Below are positions 1-8,039 of a DNA stretch of 64,000 nt, piece by piece; the first letter of the stretch is position 1, and the number at the start of each line of letters is the position of its first letter. The notes beneath the pieces were generated by a model that worked only from the letters and a program-made list of their open reading frames with translations, was not told the origin of the DNA and did no database searches. This DNA comes from Streptomyces iconiensis (GTDB lineage Bacteria; Actinomycetota; Actinomycetes; Streptomycetales; Streptomycetaceae): contig NZ_JANCPR020000027.1 in NCBI RefSeq assembly GCF_028657195.3, positions 62,001 through 126,000 of the forward strand, in the 5' to 3' direction. Made by a program: the position numbers and the translations under genes.

Positions 1-481
1 GCGAGAGCTGGGCGGGGGTCACAGAGCAAGCGTATGGGAGGCGGGGTGGGTCCACGCGAACAGGTTTCGCCACCCGGACCGCATACGACTCGCGAAAGGA
101 CGGAGCACGCGGACACACCCGCCGTGTCGGGGCACGGACACCAACGGACGACAACGGTGCCGAACGGCGCCGAACCGGACGAAGCGGCAAGGCGGGACCG
201 GGGGAGGCGCACGCTCAGGACAAGGCGACAAGGCCCGCTCGGTCGCAAACCAGAGAGCGCCCACCCGGCAACCACCGGGGCACGCGCTCGCAACGGACCC
301 CTCACACGGCTCCGGACTCGTACACCTCGGGACGGCACGAGCCCGCGAGCCACGTCGCAGAGCGAAGCGCCGACCGCATACGGCTAGGGCGGACGACGGC
401 TCGACCGATGTCCGCCTGGTGCGGTCGCGGCCACGACCCAACGCGCGGTTCGCCCCACGTCCTCGACCGGCCGGCGACCGA
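1..481. other. Left edge of window, no gene seen
   Basis: Open frames occur on both strands but their translations are arginine-, proline- and serine-rich without any recognisable domain, and none has a convincing ribosome site. I see no RNA gene or strong hairpin here. The stretch lies downstream of the minus-strand response regulator and may hold its terminator. Confidence 0.5.
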
Positions 482-931
482 TTACGGCTCGACCGGTTCG
501 GAGACGGGCCCCACGGCCTCGGAGGCACCCGATCCGGATTCGCCTCCCCCGCGCCCGTGCATGAGCCGCCGCACGAGGCGGACCAGCTCGGCCGGCTCAA
601 ACGGTTTCGCGAGAAACGCGTCCACGCCTCCCGCGCCACCCGCACCGACACCACCCTTCAGCTCGGTGCACGCGCTCACGAGAGCGAGCGGTAGGTGCCG
701 CGTGCGCGGATCAGCACGCAATCGCTCCGCCGTACGCACACCATCGAGCCGTGGCATCACGGCATCGAGCGTGATGACGTCTGGCTGGATCCGATGCACC
801 ATTTCCAGGCAATCGGCACCATCAACGGCGGTCACCACCTCGAAGCCCTCCAGCTCAAGGTTGACCCTGATCAACTGCCGGATGACCTTGCTGTCGTCGA
901 CAACAAGCACCCGGCCGGACATACCTGGCAC
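482..931 (-). CDS. Single-domain CheY-like response regulator
   Basis: A 149-aa protein made of one receiver domain and a short Gly/Ser-rich tail. The acidic pair is in VLVVDDSK near the N terminus, the phospho-acceptor Asp is in ITLDAVMP around residue 55, and the conserved Lys is in LAKPFEP around residue 110. There is no DNA-binding or enzymatic output domain, so by family logic it works by protein contact or as a phosphate relay. The start is the GTG at 931; an ATG at 922 is an alternative. No histidine kinase is adjacent, so it is an orphan. It is divergent from the tRNA gene to its right. Confidence 0.8.
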   Translation of the reverse strand: MPGMSGRVLVVDDSKVIRQLIRVNLELEGFEVVTAVDGADCLEMVHRIQPDVITLDAVMPRLDGVRTAERLRADPRTRHLPLALVSACTELKGGVGAGGAGGVDAFLAKPFEPAELVRLVRRLMHGRGGGESGSGASEAVGPVSEPVEP

Positions 932-1071
932 GTCGCAAAGCCTAGGGGCACCCCTCCACCTGCGTCCGGGTTTTGCCCATTTCCGCCCTCACCCCACCCC
1001 ACCAAAAACCCCGTTCCGGCCCACCCCCCTTGGCCTGGTACTGTTCTACCTGTCGCCGCCCACGCGGCCAC

Positions 1072-1143
1072 GCCCCCGTAGCTCAGGGGATAGAGCAACG
1101 GCCTCCGGAGCCGTGTGCGCAGGTTCGAATCCTGCCGGGGGTA
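1072..1143 (+). tRNA. tRNA-Arg (anticodon CCG)
   Basis: The 72-nt sequence folds as a cloverleaf. The acceptor stem GCCCCCG pairs with CGGGGGT (first pair G-U), followed by discriminator A. The D arm contains GCTC...GAGC. The anticodon stem ACGGC/GCCGT encloses the loop CTCCGGA, giving anticodon CCG for codon CGG. The T arm contains the canonical GGTTCGAATCC. CCA is not encoded. Its 3' end faces an unusually gene-poor stretch, a setting often seen where elements integrate, though I see no integrase. Confidence 0.95.
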
Positions 1144-1158
1144 CTTCTTGTTAAGTAC

Positions 1159-1208
1159 CGCAAACGCCCTGTTACCAACTCGCATGTTGGTTGCGGGGCG
1201 TTGTTGCG
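1159..1208 (+). terminator. Hairpin downstream of tRNA-Arg
   Basis: An imperfect inverted repeat whose arms contain CGCAA, ACGCCC and CCAAC on the left and GTTGG, GGGCGT and TTGCG on the right, around a short central loop. It begins 15 nt after the tRNA and is the likely processing or termination structure for the tRNA transcript. It has no long U tract, as is common in this group. Confidence 0.55.
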
Positions 1209-2247
1209 TCCACGGCCTCGCCGTGAGCCGCAGCGTGTTCACAGGCCGCCGCTGTCCCCCCAACTCGCGGTCACCCGGCAACGAGAAGGCCCGGACGCCC
1301 GGCCGCCGGTCCAGGCGGTGCGGCTAAAGGTCCACCAGCAGCGAGAAGACGACGTGACGCCGCCCCCGAAAGCGCTGGCTACCAGCCAAGCCTGGCCGTC
1401 TCCACCACGCGCCGCCCGCCGGTAGGGAGCGCGACCCGACCTCGAAGACCGGCTCGGCCACGCCCTTCAACGTCGCCTGCACGATCGTTCCCGAACCGAA
1501 TGGATCGACAGCGCCGCTGCCGGCGCCCACCGGGGCTTCGGGGGTGAGCCCTCCGAACCCCGTGTCACGCACCGACCCGTGTTCTGACAAGCCCCAGTCG
1601 CTGCACACCAGCAGCTTCCGCACACCTCGAACGACGCAGGTTAGGCAGCCTCACCGAAGCGCGGTCTCGACGCGCTGTAACGTCCACCCCTTGCTCCCGT
1701 CCGTACAGCGCCGGGTTCTTGGCCAGTTGTTTGTCGCGCAGCCGCGGCAGTGACGCCAGGCCCTGTACTACCGCGGAATCCGCAGTCCGACCTCACCCCG
1801 CACCCGTCGCCTCCCCGGTGAGACCACGGGGCACGCGAGCGTCCGCCCCTAGGACCTCACGGGTTCTTCCCAGCAGCCACACAAGCGACTGCCCCACCAG
1901 AGGCATTTACTGGTGGGGCAGTTGGGCTCCGCTGAACGGGGGCCGCAGACGTGCTTGGTGGCGCGTTACTCCGCCACGCTCGCCCCGCAGACCAGCGGGG
2001 GCGGCTGGGCGCCAGGTGGCCGTTCGCGGCGCTCCGGCTTCACGTTCTGCCTTTGCTCAAAAAGCTACGTCCCAGAGGCGGAGGGTAAGTTCCCCCGCCC
2101 CCGGGACAATCTCCAAATTCCGCTACGCCAAGAGTGCCCCAGTCTTGCCAGGCAGTGGCCACCTCATAGTGCTGCTGACGTATGGGCGGCATCCGGTCGT
2201 TTCGAGTGCTTCACCTGGCGGAAGGGAAGACGAGATGCTCAGGACCG
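1209..2247. other. Gene-poor stretch after the tRNA
   Basis: About 1 kb with no convincing gene. Frames in both directions are interrupted or give low-complexity products. One strong inverted repeat lies at 1888-1922. This could be a decayed insertion scar next to the tRNA, but no transposase, integrase or duplicated tRNA end can be recognised. Confidence 0.5.
1888..1922. repeat. Perfect 13-bp inverted repeat (hairpin)
   Basis: ACTGCCCCACCAG at 1888-1900 pairs perfectly with CTGGTGGGGCAGT at 1910-1922 around a 9-nt loop. No gene lies immediately on either side, so it could be an orphan terminator, a small-RNA 3' end or a trace of a mobile element. No T run follows on either strand. Confidence 0.7.
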
Positions 2248-2529
2248 TCAGTTGTGGACCTGGCCCAGAAGCGGAAGCGCCGGGGCAGAGGAGTCGTCCT
2301 TGACCTTCGAGCCCTGGCGGACCTCGTTGCACTGGAAGGCGCGTGCCTCGTCCAGCACCTCGATGGTGATGATGTCGATGTCCTGGATGGTCGGGCAGAT
2401 ATCGCGAATGATCTCGATGCTCTGCGAGTAGTGACCGTGCGCCTCCTCGTCGGCCATTGCCGGCGTGATTGTCATGCCGGTTGCCGTCAGAGTCAGCATC
2501 GACCCGGCCAACACCTTCTTAGTGTTCAT
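2248..2529 (-). CDS. Rodlin-like small secreted protein, copy 1
   Basis: A 93-aa protein. Residues 1-26 form a Sec signal peptide (Lys-Lys, a hydrophobic stretch, then cleavage after AMA). The mature part of about 67 aa has two cysteines, in ICPTIQDIDII and FQCNE. The pattern Cys, IQDI(D/N)(I/V), QC, Q..K.D recalls the C-terminal half of rodlins RdlA and RdlB, which organise chaplin fibrils into rodlets on aerial hyphae and spores. Known rodlins are about 130 aa, so this would be a shortened form. The ATG at 2529 is chosen because it follows AGGAAGGAG and gives the same length as the two paralogues. It is divergent from copy 2, as rdlA and rdlB are in S. coelicolor. The rodlin link is inference from remembered motifs. 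Confidence 0.6.
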   Translation of the reverse strand: MNTKKVLAGSMLTLTATGMTITPAMADEEAHGHYSQSIEIIRDICPTIQDIDIITIEVLDEARAFQCNEVRQGSKVKDDSSAPALPLLGQVHN

Positions 2530-2812
2530 TTTCGCTGAGCACTCCTTCCTGGGACGACATGGCACCCGGTCCGGGTGCCGACGCCGGTCCCAACCGTCAT
2601 GCCGTGTCAGAGGTTGCGCGACCAGAGTGGCTTTCACCCAGTTGCACCCTCGCGTCGTCCGAAAATACTATGGAGACATTTCAAATAAGCAGACTGATGC
2701 GGTAACTGGGTGATTATTGCCTTTCGGAGAAACGTAAAGACGGGCGGCACGTTATTGCTTGTGCTGGCGCACTCACTGGGAGACGCCCATATACGTTAGG
2801 AAGGTACACACC
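2530..2812. promoter_or_regulatory. Divergent promoter region between two rodlin-like genes
   Basis: A 283-bp intergenic region that must contain both start signals for copies 1 and 2. Its middle (about 2640-2780) is clearly less GC-rich than the surroundings. Rodlin genes in S. coelicolor depend on the developmental sigma factor BldN; I cannot assign a BldN promoter by eye with confidence. Confidence 0.45.
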
Positions 2813-3094
2813 ATGAGTGTGAAGAAGCTTGTTGCCGGTTCGATGCTGACTCTTACCGCTACCGGCATGGCCGTTACGCCGGCAATGGCCGACGAAGAAG
2901 CGCACGGTCACTACTCGCAGAACGTGGAAATCATCCGCGACATCTGCCCGACCGTCCAGGACATCGACATCATCACCATCGAGGCGCTGGACGAGGCACG
3001 CGCCTTCCAGTGCAACGAGGTCCGCCAGGGATCCAAGGTGAAGGACAGCTCCTCTGCCCCTGCGCTGCCGCTCCTCGGCCAGGTAATCAACTAA
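2813..3094 (+). CDS. Rodlin-like small secreted protein, copy 2
   Basis: A 93-aa paralogue of the copy at 2248-2529, with nearly identical sequence from the signal peptide to the C terminus. It differs at few positions (NVEII, TVQDI, EALDE, KDSSS, GQVIN). The signal peptide ends AMA before DEEAHGHY, and both cysteines are conserved. The ATG at 2813 follows GGAAGG with good spacing; an earlier in-frame start would break the match to the paralogues. It is followed by a strong terminator at 3144-3187, so it is probably monocistronic. It is likely exported and surface-associated; the rodlin assignment rests on motif resemblance only. Confidence 0.6.
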   Translation: MSVKKLVAGSMLTLTATGMAVTPAMADEEAHGHYSQNVEIIRDICPTVQDIDIITIEALDEARAFQCNEVRQGSKVKDSSSAPALPLLGQVIN

Positions 3095-3143
3095 AGTCTC
3101 GCGGCACCCTTTGCGGTGCTCTGGAATACCCTCAACGAGGGAT

Positions 3144-3187
3144 ATGGGCCCCGAGCCGGCGGTACGACCGCGTAGCTCGGGGCCCAT
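3144..3187 (+). terminator. Terminator after rodlin-like copy 2
   Basis: A perfect 13-bp stem, ATGGGCCCCGAGC at 3144-3156 with GCTCGGGGCCCAT at 3175-3187, around an 18-nt loop. It lies 49 nt after the stop codon. A short TAGTTTG follows. Confidence 0.8.
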
Positions 3188-3470
3188 TAGTTTGCCAGAC
3201 GGAACAACGAGCCAAGCCCCTCACCAAAAAGGACGGCGGCCAGAGCTTTTGGCAACGAGCGAGGGCGCCGAGAGGGTAGGCGTCCAGTGAATTCACCAGC
3301 GCCTTAGCTCGCGCATGAAGACCTACCACTCGTTACTCAGTTACATGTTGCTGCAAAAGGGTGAATGAGTTTTAGGGATCGGAACTCCGGGGACTGCCAG
3401 ACAGTTAGAGAATCTGTCGGCGCTTACGGATAAGCGCCACAGCTACCGGACGCAAGGAAGGCACATGCCC

Positions 3471-3752
3471 ATGAACGCTAAGAAGATTCTCGCCGGCTCG
3501 ATGCTGACGCTGGCCGCAACCGGCATGACGGCCACTCCGGCAATGGCCGACGAAGAGGCACACGGTCACTACTCGCAGAACATCGAAATCATCCGCGATG
3601 TCTGCCCGACCATCCAGGACATCGACATCATCACCATCGAGCTGCTGGACGAGGCACGCGCCTTCCAGTGCAACGAGGTCCGCCAGGGCTCGAAGGTGAA
3701 GGACGACTCCTCCGCCCCGGCGCTGCCCATCCTGGGCGCCGTCATCGACTGA
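3471..3752 (+). CDS. Rodlin-like small secreted protein, copy 3
   Basis: The third 93-aa paralogue, again with a signal peptide ending AMA, mature DEEAHGHYSQ, two cysteines and QGSKVKDDSS. The C terminus drifts to PILGAVID. I place the start at the ATG at 3471 (MNAKK), 9 nt after GGAAGG, because it gives exactly the paralogue length; the ATG at 3465 is closer to the ribosome site. A 375-bp spacer with its own upstream sequence separates it from copy 2, and it has its own terminator, so it is likely a separate transcript. Near-identity of all three copies suggests recent duplication or gene conversion. Confidence 0.6.
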   Translation: MNAKKILAGSMLTLAATGMTATPAMADEEAHGHYSQNIEIIRDVCPTIQDIDIITIELLDEARAFQCNEVRQGSKVKDDSSAPALPILGAVID

Positions 3753-3793
3753 GGCCGACGCGGTCCGGCGGTAGGTGAGGCCCTACTACGGAC

Positions 3794-3823
3794 CCGGGGC
3801 CGCTGTCTCATCAGCGGCCCCGG
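3794..3823 (+). terminator. Terminator after rodlin-like copy 3
   Basis: A perfect 12-bp stem, CCGGGGCCGCTG at 3794-3805 with CAGCGGCCCCGG at 3812-3823, and a 6-nt loop, 41 nt downstream of the stop codon. Confidence 0.8.
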
Positions 3824-4723
3824 CGTTTGGGCCTACCTCCGCTGCAGATGCTGATCGCGAACCGCGCCTGGGATCAGCATCTATCAACATAGTGTATTTG
3901 TGTCTACGCGATCTGCGTAGCCGTGAGAAGTCGCTGCCCTCCAAAGCGCGTTGACGTAGAGGGCCGACGTTTCACTTTCCTTGCTGCGGGCGTTGCAACC
4001 GCAGCAAGAACCTCCGTCCTGTTCGACGGCCTGTGACACACGGCTCCAGGACGGATTTGCAGCCCACTGCGCGACTGAGCAGGACGTCCAGGGCTCCAGC
4101 GAATAGGGGCGGCGGCGTACGATGAGGCGACATCGCTTATGTGTGACCCGTACTTGCCTTTGGAGCCTGCACTTGACCGCGCGGGCGGCCTCGCCGACGT
4201 TGGCGGCTGCAAGGTACGGATGTCGCGTCGATCTGTGACCCGGAAACTGCCGCTGGGCGATGGCCCAGTCCGGCGTCGAGGGCGTGTTCCGTGGCCGGCT
4301 GCCTCGCACCGGCCGATCACCGGTCAGGCGGGCTGAATCCCCTCTTGTGTTCTGAAGGTCGCACTCCCATGGGGGGCCAGAGCAAGAAAGCCTCCGGCCG
4401 TTCCGTCCAAGCAACAGGGGTACTGGCTCCCCAAGTCCTCCGATTCAGACGGCTTCGTCGCGGAATTGGTGCAATTCCTGTCCCGGCGCCGATAGCCACC
4501 CGGCGAGCGCGCCGAAGTACGTGTGCGTGGGCGAAAGAAGAGTTGCCTGCGACTCGCAATCGACCGTCTCTTTACCGCTCTGCGGCCATGGATGCGAGGC
4601 CGCTGGCGCGGGATTCAGGAGATTCGGCCTGAAGTCGCTCGCCATGGCGAGGAGTTGGGCGCGAGGGGATATTCAAGCCCCGTATGCCCTCTGTCATGGC
4701 GGCTCGGCGCTTGCGCAGTACAG
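3824..4723. other. Gene-poor stretch
   Basis: About 900 bp without a convincing gene. Overlapping minus-strand frames between 3884 and 4414 are basic and serine-rich, have no good ribosome site, and resemble no family I know. It may be a scar of past insertion between the rodlin-like genes and the DUF5949 gene. Confidence 0.5.
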
Positions 4724-4761
4724 AGGGGCACTTCCGAGCTTCCGGGCTCGGAAGTGCCCCT
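4724..4761. terminator. Strong hairpin, 16-bp perfect stem
   Basis: AGGGGCACTTCCGAGC at 4724-4739 pairs perfectly with 4746-4761 around a 6-nt loop. It sits 20 nt beyond the stop of the minus-strand DUF5949 gene and is best read as its terminator. It would work in both directions. Confidence 0.8.
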
Positions 4762-4781
4762 TCATCTGTCGCCGTGGCGCG

Positions 4782-5312
4782 TCAGGTACGTACCCTGCGG
4801 ACCGGCAGCAGGCAGCGGGCGCTGGTCGGTACCAGTTGCTCGTCCGAGACGAACTCGCGCAGTTGGTCAGCGCCGACCGGCATTCCTTGTACGGCTTCGG
4901 GCCACGGGCGCACCGTGCAGATCAGGTAGGCAGTGCCGCTTTCGTGGGCCGCCTTTTCCCAGTTCGGGGTGACCGGGCACTGGACATGCAGGAACGGCAT
5001 GCTGAGTACGGCCCTTCCAGCCTCGACAAGAAGCGTGACGGGGCTCTGGGTCTTGCGCGTCAGATCCGCTGTCCCCTCGCCGATCCAGAGGCCGGTCTTT
5101 TCCAGCTCGGCCCGTAGCGCTTTCGCTCCCGGCCCCGGCCCGTCGCGGCCGTCCCCTCGCGAACACACCAACAGGAACGGCGTCGCGGCGCCGTTGGAAC
5201 CGGGGGCGGGTTCATTGGCCCACGGGACGATGATGAGGGTGCCCAGAAGGGAATTCTGCTGGTCTGACGTTGCGGCAGTGGAAGAGGTCATGCCCTGGGA
5301 TGGTAGTGGCAC
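4782..5312 (-). CDS. DUF5949-like protein
   Basis: A soluble 176-aa protein. It resembles a Streptomyces family (DUF5949) with the pattern LGTL.(I/V)..W near the N terminus, PVTLLV..G.AVL.MP in the middle and RPWPEAV.G.PV..D.LR.F toward the C terminus, all seen here. Function is unknown. The GTG at 5312 has GAAGG 9 nt upstream; the ATG at 5291 fits the usual N terminus of the family but has a poorly placed ribosome site. It ends 20 nt before a strong hairpin and is probably transcribed alone. Confidence 0.65.
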   Translation of the reverse strand: MPLPSQGMTSSTAATSDQQNSLLGTLIIVPWANEPAPGSNGAATPFLLVCSRGDGRDGPGPGAKALRAELEKTGLWIGEGTADLTRKTQSPVTLLVEAGRAVLSMPFLHVQCPVTPNWEKAAHESGTAYLICTVRPWPEAVQGMPVGADQLREFVSDEQLVPTSARCLLPVRRVRT

Positions 5313-5450
5313 CCTTCGAGACCTTCGGATGCACTTACACTCGTTTGGCCCTGTAGCGGGGAATGTTTCCCCTGGGCGGGTAATGGATGCGTCGGTATCG
5401 GCGGGGTGTTGTGCCGTCTCCGCCCGTCGGCGGCCCGTTTCCGACCGTCC

Positions 5451-6575
5451 TCAATCGCCGGTAGGCCCGGAATCACGCGCTCCCTCCGCTATGGCCTCCG
5501 CGACCTCGTCGGTGCGTGCGGTCTCTTCCGCCGCGAAGCGTTCCGCGTCGAGCTTTTCAGCGATCTCCTCGTCCTGGGCCATGAGGAGGTCGAGGTTCTG
5601 GTTGCCCATCTCGAAGACGCCCATGTCGACGTAGGCGCGCTGGAGACGCTCGCCCCACAGGCCGATGTCGCGCACACAGGGGACGATGCGGCTGAAGAGC
5701 AACTGGCGGAAGAGCTGGAGGTATTCGGAGCCTTCGCTGAACGCCTCGGCCTCGGCCTTGGGTATGCCGAAGTTCTCCAGCACCTCGTTCCCTTTGAGCC
5801 GGTCGCGCATCAGATAGCAGCCCTCTATGACGAACTCTTCGCGCTCGCGGAGTTCGGCGTCGGAGAGCTGCTTGTAGTAGTCGCGCAGCGCCATCCTGCC
5901 GAAGGCGACGTGGCGGGCCTCGTCCTGCATCACGTAGGCGAGTATCTGCTTGGGGAGGGGCTTGTCCGTGGTGTCGCGGATCATGCCGAAAGCGGCCAGC
6001 GCCAGACCCTCTATGAGCACCTGCATGCCCAAGTACGGCATGTCCCAGCGGGAGTCGCGGAGGGTGTCGCCGAGGAGGGACTGCAGGTTGTCGTTGATCG
6101 GGTAGAGCATGCCGACCTTCTCATGGAGAAAGCGGCCGTATATCTCCGCGTGCCGCGCCTCGTCCATGGTCTGTGTCGCGGAGTAGAACTTCGCGTCCAG
6201 GTCCGGCACGGCCTCCACTATCCGCGCGGCGCACACCATGGCGCCCTGCTCGCCATGGAGGAACTGGCTGAACTGCCAGGAGGCATAGTGCCTGCGCAGG
6301 TCGCCGCGTTCGGCCTCGTTCATCTTGTCCCAGTAGGACGTGCCGTACAGCGTCATGGCCTCGTCGGGAGTGCCCAGCGGGTCGTACGGGTCGACCTCCA
6401 GGTCCCAGTCGATGCGGCGCTGACCGTCCCACTGTTTGTCCTTGCCCTTTTGGTAGAGGGCAAGGAGACGGTCGCGGCCGTCGTCGTAGTCCCAGCTGAA
6501 GCGCGCGTTCCCGGAGGCGGGGACCTGCCACAGGGGGGCTTCGGTTTTGTGTACGTAGAGATCGTGTGTGGACAC
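5451..6575 (-). CDS. Ferritin/R2-like diiron protein
   Basis: A 374-aa mostly helical protein with two EARH motifs, TMDEARHAEIYGRF near residue 135 and VMQDEARHVAFGRM near residue 220. Further candidate ligand glutamates lie in FLHGEQGAM and LIEGLALAAF. This E...ExxH...E...ExxH layout is that of ferritin-like and ribonucleotide-reductase R2-like diiron carboxylate proteins. The substrate is unknown. The GTG start at 6575 is supported by GGAGG upstream. It is divergent from an AurF-like oxygenase gene with a 180-bp shared regulatory region, so the two diiron proteins may be co-regulated. Confidence 0.8.
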   Translation of the reverse strand: MSTHDLYVHKTEAPLWQVPASGNARFSWDYDDGRDRLLALYQKGKDKQWDGQRRIDWDLEVDPYDPLGTPDEAMTLYGTSYWDKMNEAERGDLRRHYASWQFSQFLHGEQGAMVCAARIVEAVPDLDAKFYSATQTMDEARHAEIYGRFLHEKVGMLYPINDNLQSLLGDTLRDSRWDMPYLGMQVLIEGLALAAFGMIRDTTDKPLPKQILAYVMQDEARHVAFGRMALRDYYKQLSDAELREREEFVIEGCYLMRDRLKGNEVLENFGIPKAEAEAFSEGSEYLQLFRQLLFSRIVPCVRDIGLWGERLQRAYVDMGVFEMGNQNLDLLMAQDEEIAEKLDAERFAAEETARTDEVAEAIAEGARDSGPTGD

Positions 6576-6630
6576 GGATGTCGCCTCCAGCTCACGTACT
6601 GCCCTCTAGGGGTGGGTAGTTGGCAGGCTC

Positions 6631-6651
6631 ACACGCGTGTTACCGCGCGGT
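6631..6651. promoter_or_regulatory. Two adjacent palindromes between divergent diiron genes
   Basis: ACACGCGTGT (6631-6640) is a perfect 10-bp palindrome and is followed after one base by ACCGCGCGGT (6642-6651), also perfect. They lie in the 180-bp divergent intergenic region and could be the operator for a shared regulator; the TetR-family protein at 8040-8768 is the nearest candidate. That link is inference. Confidence 0.4.
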
Positions 6652-6755
6652 CAACAAGGCGTGCGAGGGGGATTGACGCCCTTGCTGACAGGCAGTCTCA
6701 TAAGAGGGAACGCCAGACGTGACCGCCGGTAACCCCAACGAAGAGGTGCCTCAGC

Positions 6756-7703
6756 ATGACGACAGCGCCTGACATCGCACCCATGGAACGCGAGGTGCTC
6801 AGTGATGCCCTCGGTCTGCTCAAGGACCGTGAGCAGGTCGCTGAGCGACTTCTCGAATCCTCCAGGAAGCACTCGTTCGACCCGGACACGGAGCTGGACT
6901 GGGACGCCTCCTGGGAGGAAGGCAAGTGGTACTGGCCGCCGGAGCTCGTCTCGCTCTACGACACCCCGCTGTGGAAGCGCATGTCGGAAGAGCAGCGGAT
7001 GGACCTGTCCCGGCACGAGGCGGCCTCGCTCGCCTCGCTGGGCATCTGGTTCGAGGTCATCCTGATGCAGCTCCTCGTGCGCCACATCTACGACAAGCCG
7101 CTCACCAGCAACCACGTGCGCTACGCGCTGACCGAGATAGCGGACGAGTGCCGGCACTCCATGATGTTCGCGCGCTTGATCACCCAGGGCGGCGCTCCCG
7201 CTTACCCGGTCTCGCGCTTCCACCACAACCTCGCGCGGCTGCTCAAGACCGTCTCCACGACGCCTGGTTCGTTCACGGCGACGCTACTGGGCGAGGAGAT
7301 CCTCGACTGGATGCAGCGCCTCACCTTCCCCGACGAGCGGGTCCAGACGCTGGTTCGCGGCGTGACCCGTATACACGTCATCGAGGAGGCACGGCACGTG
7401 CGCTATGCGCGCGAGGAACTGCGCCGCCAGATGGTCGACTGCCCGCGCTGGGAGGCCGAGCTGACACGAATAAGCTCCGGCGAGGCGGCCCGGGTCTTCT
7501 CGATCTCCTTCGTCAACCCGCAGGTGTACGAGAACGTCGGACTGAACAAGCAGGAGGCGATTGCGCAGGTCAAGGCGAGCGGGCATCGCAAGGAGGTCAT
7601 GCAGTCGGGCGCCAAGCGGCTGACCGACTTCCTGGACGAGATCGGCGTCCTGCGCGGCGTCGGCCGCAAGTTGTGGGTCAGTTCAGGACTGCTGCCCAAG
7701 TAG
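6756..7703 (+). CDS. AurF-like diiron oxygenase
   Basis: A 315-aa protein of the AurF type (p-aminobenzoate N-oxygenase family). Ligand motifs are visible: Glu100 in WFEVILMQ, DECRH at 130-134, a Glu pair at 180-181 in GEEILDW, and EEARH at 210-214. Family members use a diiron centre and O2 to oxidise amines or to hydroxylate, often in secondary metabolism, but none of the other genes here defines a substrate. The ATG at 6756 follows GAGGTG. Its stop codon sits inside the first unit of a tandem repeat. It is divergent from the ferritin-like gene. Confidence 0.8.
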   Translation: MTTAPDIAPMEREVLSDALGLLKDREQVAERLLESSRKHSFDPDTELDWDASWEEGKWYWPPELVSLYDTPLWKRMSEEQRMDLSRHEAASLASLGIWFEVILMQLLVRHIYDKPLTSNHVRYALTEIADECRHSMMFARLITQGGAPAYPVSRFHHNLARLLKTVSTTPGSFTATLLGEEILDWMQRLTFPDERVQTLVRGVTRIHVIEEARHVRYAREELRRQMVDCPRWEAELTRISSGEAARVFSISFVNPQVYENVGLNKQEAIAQVKASGHRKEVMQSGAKRLTDFLDEIGVLRGVGRKLWVSSGLLPK

Positions 7704-7848
7704 GTGGCGAAGTGCGGCTCACCTCGGAGCAGTGTCCTGGTAGGCGACGGGCTGCGGTCGGTTCGACCGCTGTCCTAGTAGGCGACAGGCTGTGGTTGGT
7801 TCGGACGCTGTCCCAGTAGGCGATGGGTCTGCGGCTCGGCTCGAAACG
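7693..7848. repeat. Four degenerate tandem repeats of about 38-40 bp
   Basis: Units start at 7693, 7733, 7771 and 7809 and share the pattern TGYCC-AGTAGGYGRC followed by a TGYGG.T.GG.TCG-like half. The first unit includes the last codons and stop (AAGTAG) of the AurF-like gene, so the array looks like repeated copying of that gene's 3' end, followed by drift. Confidence 0.7.
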
Positions 7849-8039
7849 CGGCCTCAGCGGTGTCGGCCATCGCCCGGTTGTCTGCGGCGAGTGGCCGCGG
7901 CAGCCCGCGGGTTGAGCGTGGTGGAGACAGTGGGCAGCACCGCGGGTGAGGCCGTGGGGACAGCGTGAAGCCGCCGTGAAGGATGCCCCCCCCCGTGCGG
8001 GGGAACACCCGTGCGCCCCCTGGCGGTTACGCTGCACGC

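Noticed and set aside
19..654. 211-aa minus-strand open frame at the left edge
   Set aside because: Arg/Pro/Ser-rich translation with no domain, and it overlaps the response regulator, which has clear family motifs.
1072..1208. tRNA-Arg as a proven attachment site
   Set aside because: No integrase, excisionase or second copy of the tRNA 3' end was found in the window, so only a weak hypothesis is kept.
1324..1623. 99-aa minus-strand open frame with a reasonable-looking N terminus
   Set aside because: GTG start with a badly placed ribosome site, no recognised motif, and no support from neighbours. It could be a decayed gene, but I cannot support it.
3884..4414. Overlapping minus-strand frames after the rodlin-like genes
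   Set aside because: Basic, serine-rich products without motifs or ribosome sites; two frames compete over the same DNA, as expected for non-coding high-GC sequence.
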